64,000 bases of DNA from Duganella radicis (lineage in GTDB: Bacteria; Pseudomonadota; Gammaproteobacteria; Burkholderiales; Burkholderiaceae_D). Of the stretch, positions 40,676 to 49,950 are shown piece after piece (within the stretch, counting starts at the first letter, position 1; every line of letters begins with the position of its first letter). The notes beneath the pieces are model-generated. The model saw nothing but the letters and a program-made list of their open reading frames with translations, was not told where the DNA came from and did not search any database. The stretch is taken from the NCBI RefSeq assembly GCF_009720825.1, contig NZ_WNKY01000001.1, positions 372,001 to 436,000 of the forward strand, given 5' to 3'. Both the position numbers and the translations under genes were made by a program.

Positions 40676-43018
40676 ATGCCAATTCATCGTGTATTTCGCC
40701 GTGTTCCCGTTCCTGCTGTCCGCCCATTAATCCGGGCGGCGTGCGGCATGGTCGCCTTTGCATTTTCAGCCATTGCAGCATCCACACCAGCGAGTTCGCC
40801 GGCCCCCGAACCAACGTCTCCCGCCATTTTTTCCCCGGCCACGCTGGCGCGCACGGAAGTCCTCCTGCGCAAGATGAACCTCGATGAAAAACTGGGCCAG
40901 CTGAATCAGCTGTTCCAGTTCCGGCGATCGTCCAAGCTGGATGACATGGTACGCGCAGGCAAACTTGGTTCGGTGCTGTTCGTCACCGACCCGGCGGAAA
41001 TCAACCGCCTGCAGCACCTCGCCGTGGAAGGATCGCGATGGGGCATTCCCCTGTTGTTTGGCAGTGATGTGGTGCACGGCTACAAAACCATCTTCCCGGT
41101 GCCGATCGCATTGGCCGCATCCTGGGATCGTGGCTTGGTCGAGCGCGTATCGGCGATCGCCGCCACCGAGGCGCGCGCGGACGGCATCGCCTGGACTTTC
41201 GCGCCGATGGTCGATGTCGCGCGCGACCCACGCTGGGGGCGCATCGTGGAAGGTGCCGGCGAGGACGCGTACCTGAATGCCATCATGGCCGAAGCCCAGG
41301 TGCGCGGCTTCCAGGGACCACGCCTCGGAACACCGGGCCGCCTGCTGGCAACCGTCAAGCATTTCGCCGGCTACGGGGCCAGCGAGGGCGGCCGGGATCA
41401 CGATGCCGCCAATCTGTCAGATGCGCAGCTACACAATGTCTATCTACCGCCGTTCCGCGCCGCCGTAAAGGCCGGTGTTGGCTCGATCATGAGTGCTTAC
41501 ATGGACTTGAACGATGTTCCCGCCACCGGCAACCGCTGGCTGTTGCGCGACGTGCTGCGCGACGAGTGGCAGTTCGGCGGGTTCGTGGTCAGCGACAACA
41601 ACGCCGTGAACGACCTTGAACCACACGGCTTTGCCGGCGACAAGCGGGAAGCCGCCGTGCGCGCCTTCAAGGCAGGTGTCAACATGGAGATGGCCAGTTA
41701 CGTCAACGCCTACGCCCACCTGCGCGAAGCTGTGGACCAGGGAACCATTAGTGCAGCGGAGGTCGATATCGCCGTGCGCCCCATCCTCGCGACCAAGATT
41801 GAACTTGGGCTGTTCGAACAGCCCTACATCGACCAGACCAAGGGGCGCGCGATAGCGGCACAGGCTTCCGCCTATCAGGCAGAGGCGCGGACCGCTGCGG
41901 AGCGCTCGGCGGTCTTGTTGCGCAACGAGGGCAAACTCCTGCCGCTCGACCGGGCGACATATCGCCGCGTCGCCCTCATCGGTCCCCTGGCCGATGCGCG
42001 CCAGGATACCCTGGGGCCGTGGGTTTTCGCGCATGACCTGAAAGACACTGTCACCGTCGCCCAAGGGCTGCGCGCCAAGCTGGCCAACAACGTCGCATTC
42101 GACATCGCGCCCGGCGTGCAGCTGAAACGGACCACGCCGTCACCGTTTGCCTCCATTTTCAAGGAAAAAACCCCGCCGACCTGGGATGCGGCGCGCGCGG
42201 CCGACGAATTCGACAAGGCCGTCGCACTGGCAAATAGTGCCGATGTGGTAGTTCTTGCCCTGGGCGAGAAACAGGACATGATCGGCGAATCGGCATCGCG
42301 TTCCACGTTGGCACTGCCGGGCGACCAGCAACGGCTGATGGAGCGGGTCGTGGCCTCGGGAAAGCCGGTGGTGCTGTTGCTGATGAATGGCCGCCCGCTT
42401 GACCTCACTTGGGCCAGCACGCACGTACCGGCGATCCTTGAGCTTTGGTATCCCGGCGCGCAGGGCGGTGCCGCTGCGGCCAACCTGCTGTTCGGAGACG
42501 CCAGCCCAGGCGGCAAGCTGCCGTTCACCTGGCCGCGCAATGTGGGACAAATCCCGCTGTACTACGGGCACAACCTGACCCAGGATCCATCCGAGCAGGA
42601 CCGTCGCTATTGGAATGAGCCCAGCAGTCCGTTGTTCCCGTTCGGCTATGGCCTGAGCTATTCCTCGTTCTCCGTCACCGACCTCCGCCTGAGCAAATCA
42701 GTCTTGCGCGCCGGCGATTCACTGGAAGCGACCGCCGTCATTGAAAACACGGGCGCCGTTACGGCGGACCAAGTGGTCCAGCTGTATATCCACCAACGCT
42801 ACGGTAGCGCGTCGCGGCCCGCACGCGAACTAAAGGGTTTCGAACGTGTGACTTTGCGTCCGGCGGAGAAGAAAACGGTGCGCTTCACGCTGGGCCCTGG
42901 CGAACTCGGATATTGGAGCGCGGCTACGCGCAGCCAGGTCAATGAGGCCAGTACTTTTGACGTATGGGTAGGCACAGACGCCAAGGCGACGCTGACGACC
43001 ACCTTCGAACAGCAATAA
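40676..43018 (+). CDS. GH3 beta-glucosidase (BglX-like)
   Basis: A 780-residue secreted GH3 enzyme with AAGGAA before the ATG and a signal peptide (LIRAACGMVAFAFSAIAAS). Landmarks: KMNLDEKLGQLNQL, GSDVVHGYKTIFPVP, KHFAGYGASEGGRDHD, nucleophile Asp307 in VVSDNNAVND, and FnIII-like ARELKGFERVTLRP. It is followed after 24 bases by the efflux genes, so hydrolysis and export may be co-expressed. One reading is that the enzyme frees aglycones from plant glucosides that the pump then expels. Confidence 0.94.
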   Translation: MPIHRVFRRVPVPAVRPLIRAACGMVAFAFSAIAASTPASSPAPEPTSPAIFSPATLARTEVLLRKMNLDEKLGQLNQLFQFRRSSKLDDMVRAGKLGSVLFVTDPAEINRLQHLAVEGSRWGIPLLFGSDVVHGYKTIFPVPIALAASWDRGLVERVSAIAATEARADGIAWTFAPMVDVARDPRWGRIVEGAGEDAYLNAIMAEAQVRGFQGPRLGTPGRLLATVKHFAGYGASEGGRDHDAANLSDAQLHNVYLPPFRAAVKAGVGSIMSAYMDLNDVPATGNRWLLRDVLRDEWQFGGFVVSDNNAVNDLEPHGFAGDKREAAVRAFKAGVNMEMASYVNAYAHLREAVDQGTISAAEVDIAVRPILATKIELGLFEQPYIDQTKGRAIAAQASAYQAEARTAAERSAVLLRNEGKLLPLDRATYRRVALIGPLADARQDTLGPWVFAHDLKDTVTVAQGLRAKLANNVAFDIAPGVQLKRTTPSPFASIFKEKTPPTWDAARAADEFDKAVALANSADVVVLALGEKQDMIGESASRSTLALPGDQQRLMERVVASGKPVVLLLMNGRPLDLTWASTHVPAILELWYPGAQGGAAAANLLFGDASPGGKLPFTWPRNVGQIPLYYGHNLTQDPSEQDRRYWNEPSSPLFPFGYGLSYSSFSVTDLRLSKSVLRAGDSLEATAVIENTGAVTADQVVQLYIHQRYGSASRPARELKGFERVTLRPAEKKTVRFTLGPGELGYWSAATRSQVNEASTFDVWVGTDAKATLTTTFEQQ

Positions 43019-43042
43019 ACCACTGACGCACGAAAGATTTTC

Positions 43043-44149
43043 ATGACCGAGCCGCATTTCATCCACGCCCCCGCAAGCAAGCAAGCGCCCGCACCAGAAA
43101 AATCATCGAGCAAGCGCCGCGCCAAGCCCGGCCTGATCGGCGCCGCAGCTATCATGGCGCTCGCCGGCACTGCCTGGCTGGCCTACCATCTCCTGGTCGG
43201 CCGCTATCACGAGGAAACGAACGACGCCTTCCTGCAATCTGACACGGTCACCATCGCCCCGAAACTCAGCGGCTATGTATTGGAGGTGCTGGTAAAGGAT
43301 AACCAACATGTCCAGGCGGGGCAGCCGCTGGTGCGCATCGATCCGCGTGACTACCGTGCCCAGGCCGACCAGTACCAAGCGCAAATCGCCATCGCCCGGG
43401 CCAATGCGGACGCAGTGCGTGCACAGATCGACGAGCAGGCATCGGTGGTCGAACAGGCCCGCATCCAGTTACAGACGGCGCAAACGAGTGCCGCCTTCAC
43501 CGCCGCAGAGGCCCGTCGCTACGAGCCGCTGGCGGAGATCGGCGCCGAAACGTCGGAACAATTGGCCACACGACGCAACCAGGCACAGCAGAGCGCGCAG
43601 CAAGTTGGCATCCAGCGGGCCGCGCTCGCCAACGTAGAAAAACGCGTCGCATCGCTGCGGGCGCAGGTCCGTCAGGCCGAAGCGCAGGCGGCTAGCGCCG
43701 AGGCACAGCTCAAGGCAGCAAAGGTCAACGTAGCATCGACCACGCTGGTCGCAGCGGCCGCCGGTCGCATCGGAGACCGGACCGCTCGTGAAGGCCAGTT
43801 TGTCCAGCCAGGCACACGCCTGATGTCGCTGGTGCCGTCGAATAGCCTTTACATCGTAGCCAACTTCAAGGAAACGCAAATGCGCCGCATGCGCGTGGGC
43901 CAGGACGCAGAGATTACCATTGATGCCCTGCCCGATCAGGTCTTTCACGGCCATGTCGAGAGTATCGCGCCGGGCACCGGCGCGCAGTTCTCGCTGCTCC
44001 CGCCACAAAATGCCACCGGCAACTTCACCAAGATCGTACAGCGCGTTCCGGTACGCATCGCGCTCGATGCCGACGCTAACGCTCGCCAGGTGCTGGTGGC
44101 CGGTCTGTCGGCAAAAGTAGAGATCGCGACCGCTGAGGACCGCCAGTGA
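43043..44149 (+). CDS. emrA: EmrA/HlyD-type membrane fusion protein
   Basis: Periplasmic adaptor of a tripartite drug pump. The 368-residue protein has an N-terminal TM helix (GLIGAAAIMALAGTAWLAYH), a barrel/lipoyl half (ETNDAFLQSDTVTIAPKLSG), a long coiled-coil hairpin (about residues 110-235), the second lipoyl half, and a beta-barrel region (IVANFKETQMRRMRVGQDAE). It overlaps the MFS gene (GTGA) and is probably co-transcribed with GH3. Confidence 0.92.
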   Translation: MTEPHFIHAPASKQAPAPEKSSSKRRAKPGLIGAAAIMALAGTAWLAYHLLVGRYHEETNDAFLQSDTVTIAPKLSGYVLEVLVKDNQHVQAGQPLVRIDPRDYRAQADQYQAQIAIARANADAVRAQIDEQASVVEQARIQLQTAQTSAAFTAAEARRYEPLAEIGAETSEQLATRRNQAQQSAQQVGIQRAALANVEKRVASLRAQVRQAEAQAASAEAQLKAAKVNVASTTLVAAAAGRIGDRTAREGQFVQPGTRLMSLVPSNSLYIVANFKETQMRRMRVGQDAEITIDALPDQVFHGHVESIAPGTGAQFSLLPPQNATGNFTKIVQRVPVRIALDADANARQVLVAGLSAKVEIATAEDRQ

Positions 44150-45681
44150 CGGCGACGCCGGCCCCACGTGCGGACGCTGGCGCGTGGCTGGCCGTGGCCG
44201 CCGGTACGCTAGGCGCGCTGATGGCAACGCTGGACATCTCGATTGTCAATTCGTCGCTGCCGACGATTCAGGGCGAGATCGGCGCAAGCGGCACGGAAGG
44301 AACATGGATCGCAACAGGTTATCTGGTGGCGGAAATCGTCATCATTCCGCTTTGCGGCTGGCTTGAGCGCCTGCTGGGCCTGCGCACCTTCCTGCTGCTG
44401 GTGGCGGCGTTGTTCACTGGGTTCTCCGTGCTGTGCGGCTTATCGACATCGCTGACCATGATGGTGATCGGTCGCGTCGGCCAGGGCCTCACCGGTGGCG
44501 CCATGATCCCCACCGCCCAGACCATCATCGCCACGCGGCTACCGCGTCATCAGCAGCCAGTAGGCACGGCCATGTTCGGCGCCACCGCCATCCTTGGCCC
44601 GGTCATTGGCCCCGTCATTGGTGGCTGGCTGACGGAGAACCTGAGCTGGCACTACGCCTTTTTCCTCAACGTGCCGATCTGCCTTGCGCTGATGGCGCTG
44701 CTTTGGATCGGGTTGCCGCACCGGAAACCCCAGATGGATCAGCTTGCCAAAGCTGACTGGCTCGGTATCGTAGGGCTGGCCGCCTTTCTTGGAGGCCTGA
44801 CAATAGTGTTGGAAGAAGGTGAACGCGAACAATGGTTTGAGTCGCGCCATATCCTCTGGCTAACGGCCCTGTCGCTGGCGGGTTTCCTGGCGATGATGGC
44901 AGGACAATTCACGGCCAGGCAGCCAGTCATTCGCCTGCGTATTCTGCTGGACCGGCAATTCGGTTCGGTGGTCATCATGGGAACGATGGTTGGGATGGTG
45001 ATCTACGGGACTTCTTACGTCATTCCGCAGTTTCTCGCCTACATTGCCAATTACAACGCCCAGCAGGCCGGCGGTGTCGTGGTCTTATCAGGCATACCGA
45101 GCCTGATGCTGATGCCCCTGGTACCGCTCCTGATCCGCTACATCGACATTCGCCTGGCCGTCGCTTTCGGCTTGGTGCTGCTGGGTGGAAGTGCCTACAT
45201 GGACACATTCCTGACAGCACAGTCCACCGGACCGGAGTTCCTGTACTCGCAGCTGATCCGTGGCGTCGGCACCATCTTCGCCATGCTGTACTTGAACCAG
45301 GCAGCAATCCAGTCGGTCCCATCCGAATACGCGAGCGACGCCGCAGGTCTGTTCAACGCTGCCCGGAATCTGGGCGGATCTCTGGCGCTGGCAGGCATCG
45401 CCGCCGTGCAGGACCAGCGCATGTGGCTCCACAACCGCCGACTGGAAGAAACCCTGAACGCGAACAGCACCGGCCTGCACGACTACCTCGCGGCACAGGC
45501 GCAGGCAGTAGGCGGAACGGAGCAAGCGCTGCGCGCACTCTCTGGAACAATCCAGATGCAGGCGCTGAGCATGACTTATATCGACCTGTTCTGGATACTG
45601 TCAATGGGTGTGATTTGCACGCTACCGCTGGTCTATTTCCTGCGTCCGCTGGACAAGCACGCCCCCCTGGCCACCCATTAA
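44146..45681 (+). CDS. emrB: DHA2-family MFS multidrug transporter (EmrB-like)
   Basis: Inner-membrane proton-driven exporter, 511 residues with 14 predicted TM helices. It uses a GTG start overlapping the adaptor stop. Family motifs: LDISIVNSSLPTIQGEIG in TM1, motif A-like GWLERLLGLRTF, and motif C-like GPVIGPVIGGWL. With the adaptor before it and the outer-membrane factor after it, it completes an EmrAB-TolC style pump. Confidence 0.93.
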   Translation: MTATPAPRADAGAWLAVAAGTLGALMATLDISIVNSSLPTIQGEIGASGTEGTWIATGYLVAEIVIIPLCGWLERLLGLRTFLLLVAALFTGFSVLCGLSTSLTMMVIGRVGQGLTGGAMIPTAQTIIATRLPRHQQPVGTAMFGATAILGPVIGPVIGGWLTENLSWHYAFFLNVPICLALMALLWIGLPHRKPQMDQLAKADWLGIVGLAAFLGGLTIVLEEGEREQWFESRHILWLTALSLAGFLAMMAGQFTARQPVIRLRILLDRQFGSVVIMGTMVGMVIYGTSYVIPQFLAYIANYNAQQAGGVVVLSGIPSLMLMPLVPLLIRYIDIRLAVAFGLVLLGGSAYMDTFLTAQSTGPEFLYSQLIRGVGTIFAMLYLNQAAIQSVPSEYASDAAGLFNAARNLGGSLALAGIAAVQDQRMWLHNRRLEETLNANSTGLHDYLAAQAQAVGGTEQALRALSGTIQMQALSMTYIDLFWILSMGVICTLPLVYFLRPLDKHAPLATH

Positions 45682-45691
45682 GGAGCACTGG

Positions 45692-47101
45692 ATGTATCAA
45701 AGAATTTTGTTGTCATTTTTTGCGGGCGGTCTCGCTGCCGGCTGTAGCACCGTCGGCCCCGACTATGCGGGCGCCCCCGCAATGCCGCTGCCCAATTCAT
45801 TTGTCCGCGCCGCCGGCCACGGCACGGCGTTACAGGCGTCGACGTGGTGGATCGGCTTAAACGATCCTGTTCTTGTCGGTTTGGTGGAGCGGGCATTCGT
45901 GGCGAATCCTGGACTCGCTGGAACACAAGCACGCCTCCGGCAAGCGCGAGCAGTACTTCACAATGAACACGCGAACCAGTCGCCACGCGGCGGCGCCAAA
46001 CTACTATACGCCCACGCGCGCCTGCCGTCGCTGGAAGACGGCGGCGCAGACAGTCCACAGTTGCCATCGCGCCTGGACTTATACAATCTGGGATTTGACG
46101 CTAGCTGGGAAATCGACCTGTTCGGCGGCCAGCGCCGCGCTGTTGAAGCCGCCGCCGCCTCAGCGCAAGCAGCCGAAGCAAATCTGGCCGACATGCAGGT
46201 CAGCCTGGCGGCCGAAGTGGTACAGGTCTACGTCAATCTGCGCAGCTGCCAGCGGCGCCAGGCGCTGAATCAGGAGGCCATTGCGCACCAGCTGCGGATG
46301 CTCGACCTGACCCAGCGCCGGCGCGAAGCAGGCACAGCAACCGAGCTCGATCTGGCGCGATTCCAGGAACAGCTGGAATCGACACGCGCCGACAACGGGC
46401 CGTTAGTGGCTGAGCTTGAGAGCTACCACAACGCTTTGGCCGTCTTGCTGGGGGTACCGCCGGGGGGGCTGGACAGGGAGCTAGCCCAACCGGTACCGGT
46501 GCCGCTGCCACCGGCCGCAGTGGCGGTGGGCGACCCTGCCGCGCTGCTACGAAACCGTCCCGATATCCGCGCCGCCGAACGCACGCTGGCTGCGCGAACC
46601 GCGCAAATCGGACAAGCCGACGCCGCCCGCTTCCCGCGCCTGAATCTCATGGGATTGATCGGCATCGGCGGGACGCATTTGTCCGATCTGACGCACCTTG
46701 ACGACTTTGTCGCTCTGGGCGCACCACAGCTGAGCTGGAACTTCCTCGACTTTGGCCGCAACGCCGCAAACCTTGATAAGGCAAAGGGCGCGCGCGATGA
46801 AGCCGAGGCGCGTTATCGTGCAACCGTACTGGCGGCGCTGCGCGATACGGAGGACGCACTGTCGCGCTTCCGCCAGCGCCGGGTTACGGTAGCTACGCTG
46901 GCACGGGCCACGCAGGCTGCCGGGCACGCCGCTGAGCTAACGCGTGCGCGCCAGCGTGGAGGTACCGCCACCACGATGGACCTGCTGGATGCCGAACGTA
47001 CCAGAATCAATGCCGAGCAACGCCTTGCGCTGGCCGAAGCCGCGCTTACCAACGACTTCGTCTCCTTGCACAAAGCGTTAGGCCTGGGCTGGACGCAGTA
47101 G
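45692..47101 (+). CDS. outer membrane efflux lipoprotein (NodT/OprM family)
   Basis: TolC-type exit duct of the pump, 469 residues, starting ten bases after the MFS gene. The lipobox LAAGC places the lipidated cysteine at residue 18. Two OEP repeats with long coiled-coil helices are recognisable (DASWEIDLFGGQRRAVEAAA, RNRPDIRAAERTLAARTAQI, QLSWNFLDFGRNAANLDKAK). Confidence 0.93.
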   Translation: MYQRILLSFFAGGLAAGCSTVGPDYAGAPAMPLPNSFVRAAGHGTALQASTWWIGLNDPVLVGLVERAFVANPGLAGTQARLRQARAVLHNEHANQSPRGGAKLLYAHARLPSLEDGGADSPQLPSRLDLYNLGFDASWEIDLFGGQRRAVEAAAASAQAAEANLADMQVSLAAEVVQVYVNLRSCQRRQALNQEAIAHQLRMLDLTQRRREAGTATELDLARFQEQLESTRADNGPLVAELESYHNALAVLLGVPPGGLDRELAQPVPVPLPPAAVAVGDPAALLRNRPDIRAAERTLAARTAQIGQADAARFPRLNLMGLIGIGGTHLSDLTHLDDFVALGAPQLSWNFLDFGRNAANLDKAKGARDEAEARYRATVLAALRDTEDALSRFRQRRVTVATLARATQAAGHAAELTRARQRGGTATTMDLLDAERTRINAEQRLALAEAALTNDFVSLHKALGLGWTQ

Positions 47102-47138
47102 AAAAGTGATGTCCGGTCGCAAGGCCGGTCCATCGCTG

Positions 47139-48137
47139 TCAGAGCCACGCGGCAGGAGCATACCGGTCGATTTTTCCGACGAACCGATACAACAATGCGC
47201 GCAACGCCACTGTTTCGGGGACGCCAAGCAAACTCGCCATCTCCGTCTCGACGCGCAGGCCGGCCTGCCACGCTTGTTCGAAGACTGCGCGCCCGGCAGG
47301 AGTCAGATCGTAACTCAAGTCGGACAGTACGCCGTTGACTGCGTCATGGGATTCGATCAGGCCGCGCGCTTCCAGATCGTCCATGGCCTGCAGGCCGGTG
47401 GGGTGCGCACTGTAAGCCAGCAGCGTTTCAATCTCCAGGCGCGTGCGCCCGCCACGTTCGCCCAGCGCTGTAATAACGAACATCTCGATATTGTTGTACC
47501 CAAGCCGCCCGCCGACATCCCGCATCTGGCCATATAGATAGAAGAACGCCGATCCCAATAGATAACTGAGCGACGTCGCCGTGGTCTCAGCCGGTAAACC
47601 TAACGGATGTCCACCAATGTTGATACTGATTGCATCGGCATTGTCGTGCCGGATCAAAGGAGGGAAGTCGCTGCGGACAAAGCCGCTGACGCGGCCAATA
47701 ACAATCAGGCTATCTTCACAAGCAAAAGAGGTAACGCGCTCGCACGACAAAGTGACCGCGCTCCCTTCCAGCACGCGAATGTCGTTCGCGCCAGCACGCA
47801 ACGAGATGTCGGCCAAGCCGTGGCCGGACGCGGCGGCAATCCGCCTGGCCAGTTCAGCCTGATCATAGGCCAAGGCATGGGCCTCCCACCGCGCGGCCTG
47901 TTCCACTGCAGACGCGCCGGCGACGTGGCGTTCAATGGTCCACGCCACCAGCGCTGATGCGGGCGACAATATGGCGAAACTGCGCGCCAATACGCCGATG
48001 CCGTCGGTGCCCTGTCCGCAGGTGACCAGTACGACCGAGCTTGGAAAGCAAGTCAAGGGATCTTGCAGTTCCTGCCCACGGCTGGTAGGTGTGGCCGGCA
48101 AGCCGACCAAGCGCATCGCGGCGTCATAGGTGTTCAT
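47139..48137 (-). CDS. flavin-reductase-like domain fused to MarR winged helix
   Basis: A 332-residue protein; ATG 48137 with GAGGA five bases upstream is preferred to an upstream TTG. The N-terminal part (about 15-170) looks like a flavin reductase/FMN-binding split barrel (DPLTCFPSSVVLVTCGQGTD, GIGVLARSFAILSPASALVA). The C-terminal part (about 190-332) is MarR-like (YNNIEMFVITALGERGGRTR, PTGLQAMDDLEARGLIE, YDLTPAGRAVFEQAW). Related fusions occur with flavin-dependent monooxygenases for aromatics. It is convergent to the efflux operon and may regulate it in response to flavin or a phenolic ligand. Confidence 0.8.
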   Translation of the reverse strand: MNTYDAAMRLVGLPATPTSRGQELQDPLTCFPSSVVLVTCGQGTDGIGVLARSFAILSPASALVAWTIERHVAGASAVEQAARWEAHALAYDQAELARRIAAASGHGLADISLRAGANDIRVLEGSAVTLSCERVTSFACEDSLIVIGRVSGFVRSDFPPLIRHDNADAISINIGGHPLGLPAETTATSLSYLLGSAFFYLYGQMRDVGGRLGYNNIEMFVITALGERGGRTRLEIETLLAYSAHPTGLQAMDDLEARGLIESHDAVNGVLSDLSYDLTPAGRAVFEQAWQAGLRVETEMASLLGVPETVALRALLYRFVGKIDRYAPAAWL

Positions 48138-48230
48138 GGATGTCCTCGTCAACTAGGTCCATGCATTATGAAGACCCGATTGCCGCTGTCATCGTTAAAG
48201 CGGACTAGATGGGCCGGCGGCACAGTAACA

Positions 48231-49910
48231 TCAACGTCCCGGTTCCAGTAGTTTCACGCGGATCAGGCCTATGCTCTGGGCGGGCAGCAGCATGACCAGC
48301 TCGTCACCATTGAGGCGGCGTCCCGGAATCCAGCGCCCATCCGTGAATCGCCCCTCTTCCACAAAATCAATCTCTGCGAGCTTACCGTTGCGCCCGAAGT
48401 CCACCATAAAGTCCTGGCCAACGAGAAAGAATTCACCAGGGCCACCGGCAATGACGAAACCAAACGAGGTCGGATCCTTCTTGGCCGGCGCAGGGGCGGC
48501 CGCCCCGCCGCCTGTGGCAGAGGCTCCAGTCGGGGCCGCCACGCCAGCGTCGAACATCATTTTCTTGATCTGCGCCGTCATCCCTCTAATGCTCATCGAG
48601 TAGCCAGCCAGCGATGCCGGTACCGGATCGTCGCGATCAAGCAACACGGTGTGCAGCATGCCGCGTTCTTGCGCACCAAGAATAATATCGGTCATGGAAC
48701 CAAGGACCTCGTATACCTGCGTCAGTTGCTTACCGGGGAATAAGTCCTCGACGCCAAAGATTGACCAGCCCAGTGCCTTGTGTGTACCAATCGCCCGGAA
48801 GATATTCACGGTCTTGAATCGGGCTTCAGGAACAAAGACCGGGTTGTCGGCACGGTCGAAATCGGCCAAGGCGCCCTTGACGTCGTCTACGTAGATGTCC
48901 GGCGACAGCATGCTGATCGAAGGTGCAGCGGCCTTCCACACGTCCATCATGCGCGCCACCGGCCCTCCGCTCGGGTAATCCCCCGCCTGCGGCTGGCCTG
49001 GCTGCGGTCCCAGCCAGGCGTTGGCATACATCGGCAGTGCCAATTCCTTCTTGCCGGCCTGGGCGACGCTTTCGACATAGCTGGCATACGCCCAAGCCAT
49101 AAAGACTTCCTCCGCCTGCGCGTCCTTGCCAAAGACCTGCTCCCAGGTGCCACTGCGGCGGAACTGTTGGCGGTTCCAGATGGCCAACAACTCTGGACGC
49201 AGAGTGCTACGATGGCGTTCGAGGTAGTTCATCAGCGCCCTTGGAACCTGCGCATCCCACGCTTCCTGTGCGAGCTTCGAGCGATCGCGGCTGTCACCCA
49301 GCATGCCCACTTCATTATCGACTTGAATCAGGATGACGGTATGTTGTGGGTCAACCGCTTTCAGGTGCGCGAGGAAGGCTGCGAAAGCGCGCCGTTCAGC
49401 GGTTTGCAGCTGTGGTGATAACGGCGTCAGCACCGCCATGGGCATCGCCCCTTCATAACTCATGAATTCCGGCTTGCCGCGATTCATGCTCACACGCGGA
49501 AAACGTGTCGTATCCCGCCGCACCCACCCGGGTGCGTAGGTCGAGCGCGCGTTTTTATAGGCGCCGAACCAGATTACCGCCAGGCGCATGCCTTGGGCGC
49601 GCGCGCTATCGAGCTGCCTGTCGAGGGAACTAAAATTGAAACGGCCTTCTTCCGGCTCGATCATGTCCCAATTGACGGTGCTGAGCACCGTGTTCAGGTT
49701 CATTTGCTTCAGGCGCGGCCAGATCGGGGCCATATACTCCGCCGACGATGCGCTCGAATTATGAAGTTCGCCACCCAGTATCAGGTAAGGCTTATCGTCG
49801 ACGATCAATTGCATAGACGCGCCGCGTTGCTCCAGCCTTGGCAGGGATGCGGCAGCCGCGTGTATGCATACCGCAGCTAGCGCCACAGTTCCCACGAATT
49901 GTTTCAACAT
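48231..49910 (-). CDS. GH35-like beta-galactosidase with DUF5597-type C-terminus (paralogue)
   Basis: 559 residues from the ATG complementary to 49908-49910, which starts a signal peptide (LKQFVGTVALAAVCIHAAAA). Acid/base Glu200 (QVDNEVG) and nucleophile Glu362 (VPEARF) align with the enzyme at 25860. A Pro/Ala/Gly-rich linker (PTGASATGGGAAAPAPAKKD) precedes the C-terminal DUF5597-like part (VEEGRFTDGRWIPGRRLNGD). It is the last gene of a GH3 - LuxR - GH35 operon. No strong ribosome site is visible; an A-rich leader precedes the start. Confidence 0.87.
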   Translation of the reverse strand: MLKQFVGTVALAAVCIHAAAASLPRLEQRGASMQLIVDDKPYLILGGELHNSSASSAEYMAPIWPRLKQMNLNTVLSTVNWDMIEPEEGRFNFSSLDRQLDSARAQGMRLAVIWFGAYKNARSTYAPGWVRRDTTRFPRVSMNRGKPEFMSYEGAMPMAVLTPLSPQLQTAERRAFAAFLAHLKAVDPQHTVILIQVDNEVGMLGDSRDRSKLAQEAWDAQVPRALMNYLERHRSTLRPELLAIWNRQQFRRSGTWEQVFGKDAQAEEVFMAWAYASYVESVAQAGKKELALPMYANAWLGPQPGQPQAGDYPSGGPVARMMDVWKAAAPSISMLSPDIYVDDVKGALADFDRADNPVFVPEARFKTVNIFRAIGTHKALGWSIFGVEDLFPGKQLTQVYEVLGSMTDIILGAQERGMLHTVLLDRDDPVPASLAGYSMSIRGMTAQIKKMMFDAGVAAPTGASATGGGAAAPAPAKKDPTSFGFVIAGGPGEFFLVGQDFMVDFGRNGKLAEIDFVEEGRFTDGRWIPGRRLNGDELVMLLPAQSIGLIRVKLLEPGR

Positions 49911-49950
49911 TTTTTTATCTTTGGTAATTGAAAGTGTATGAAATGGATAC

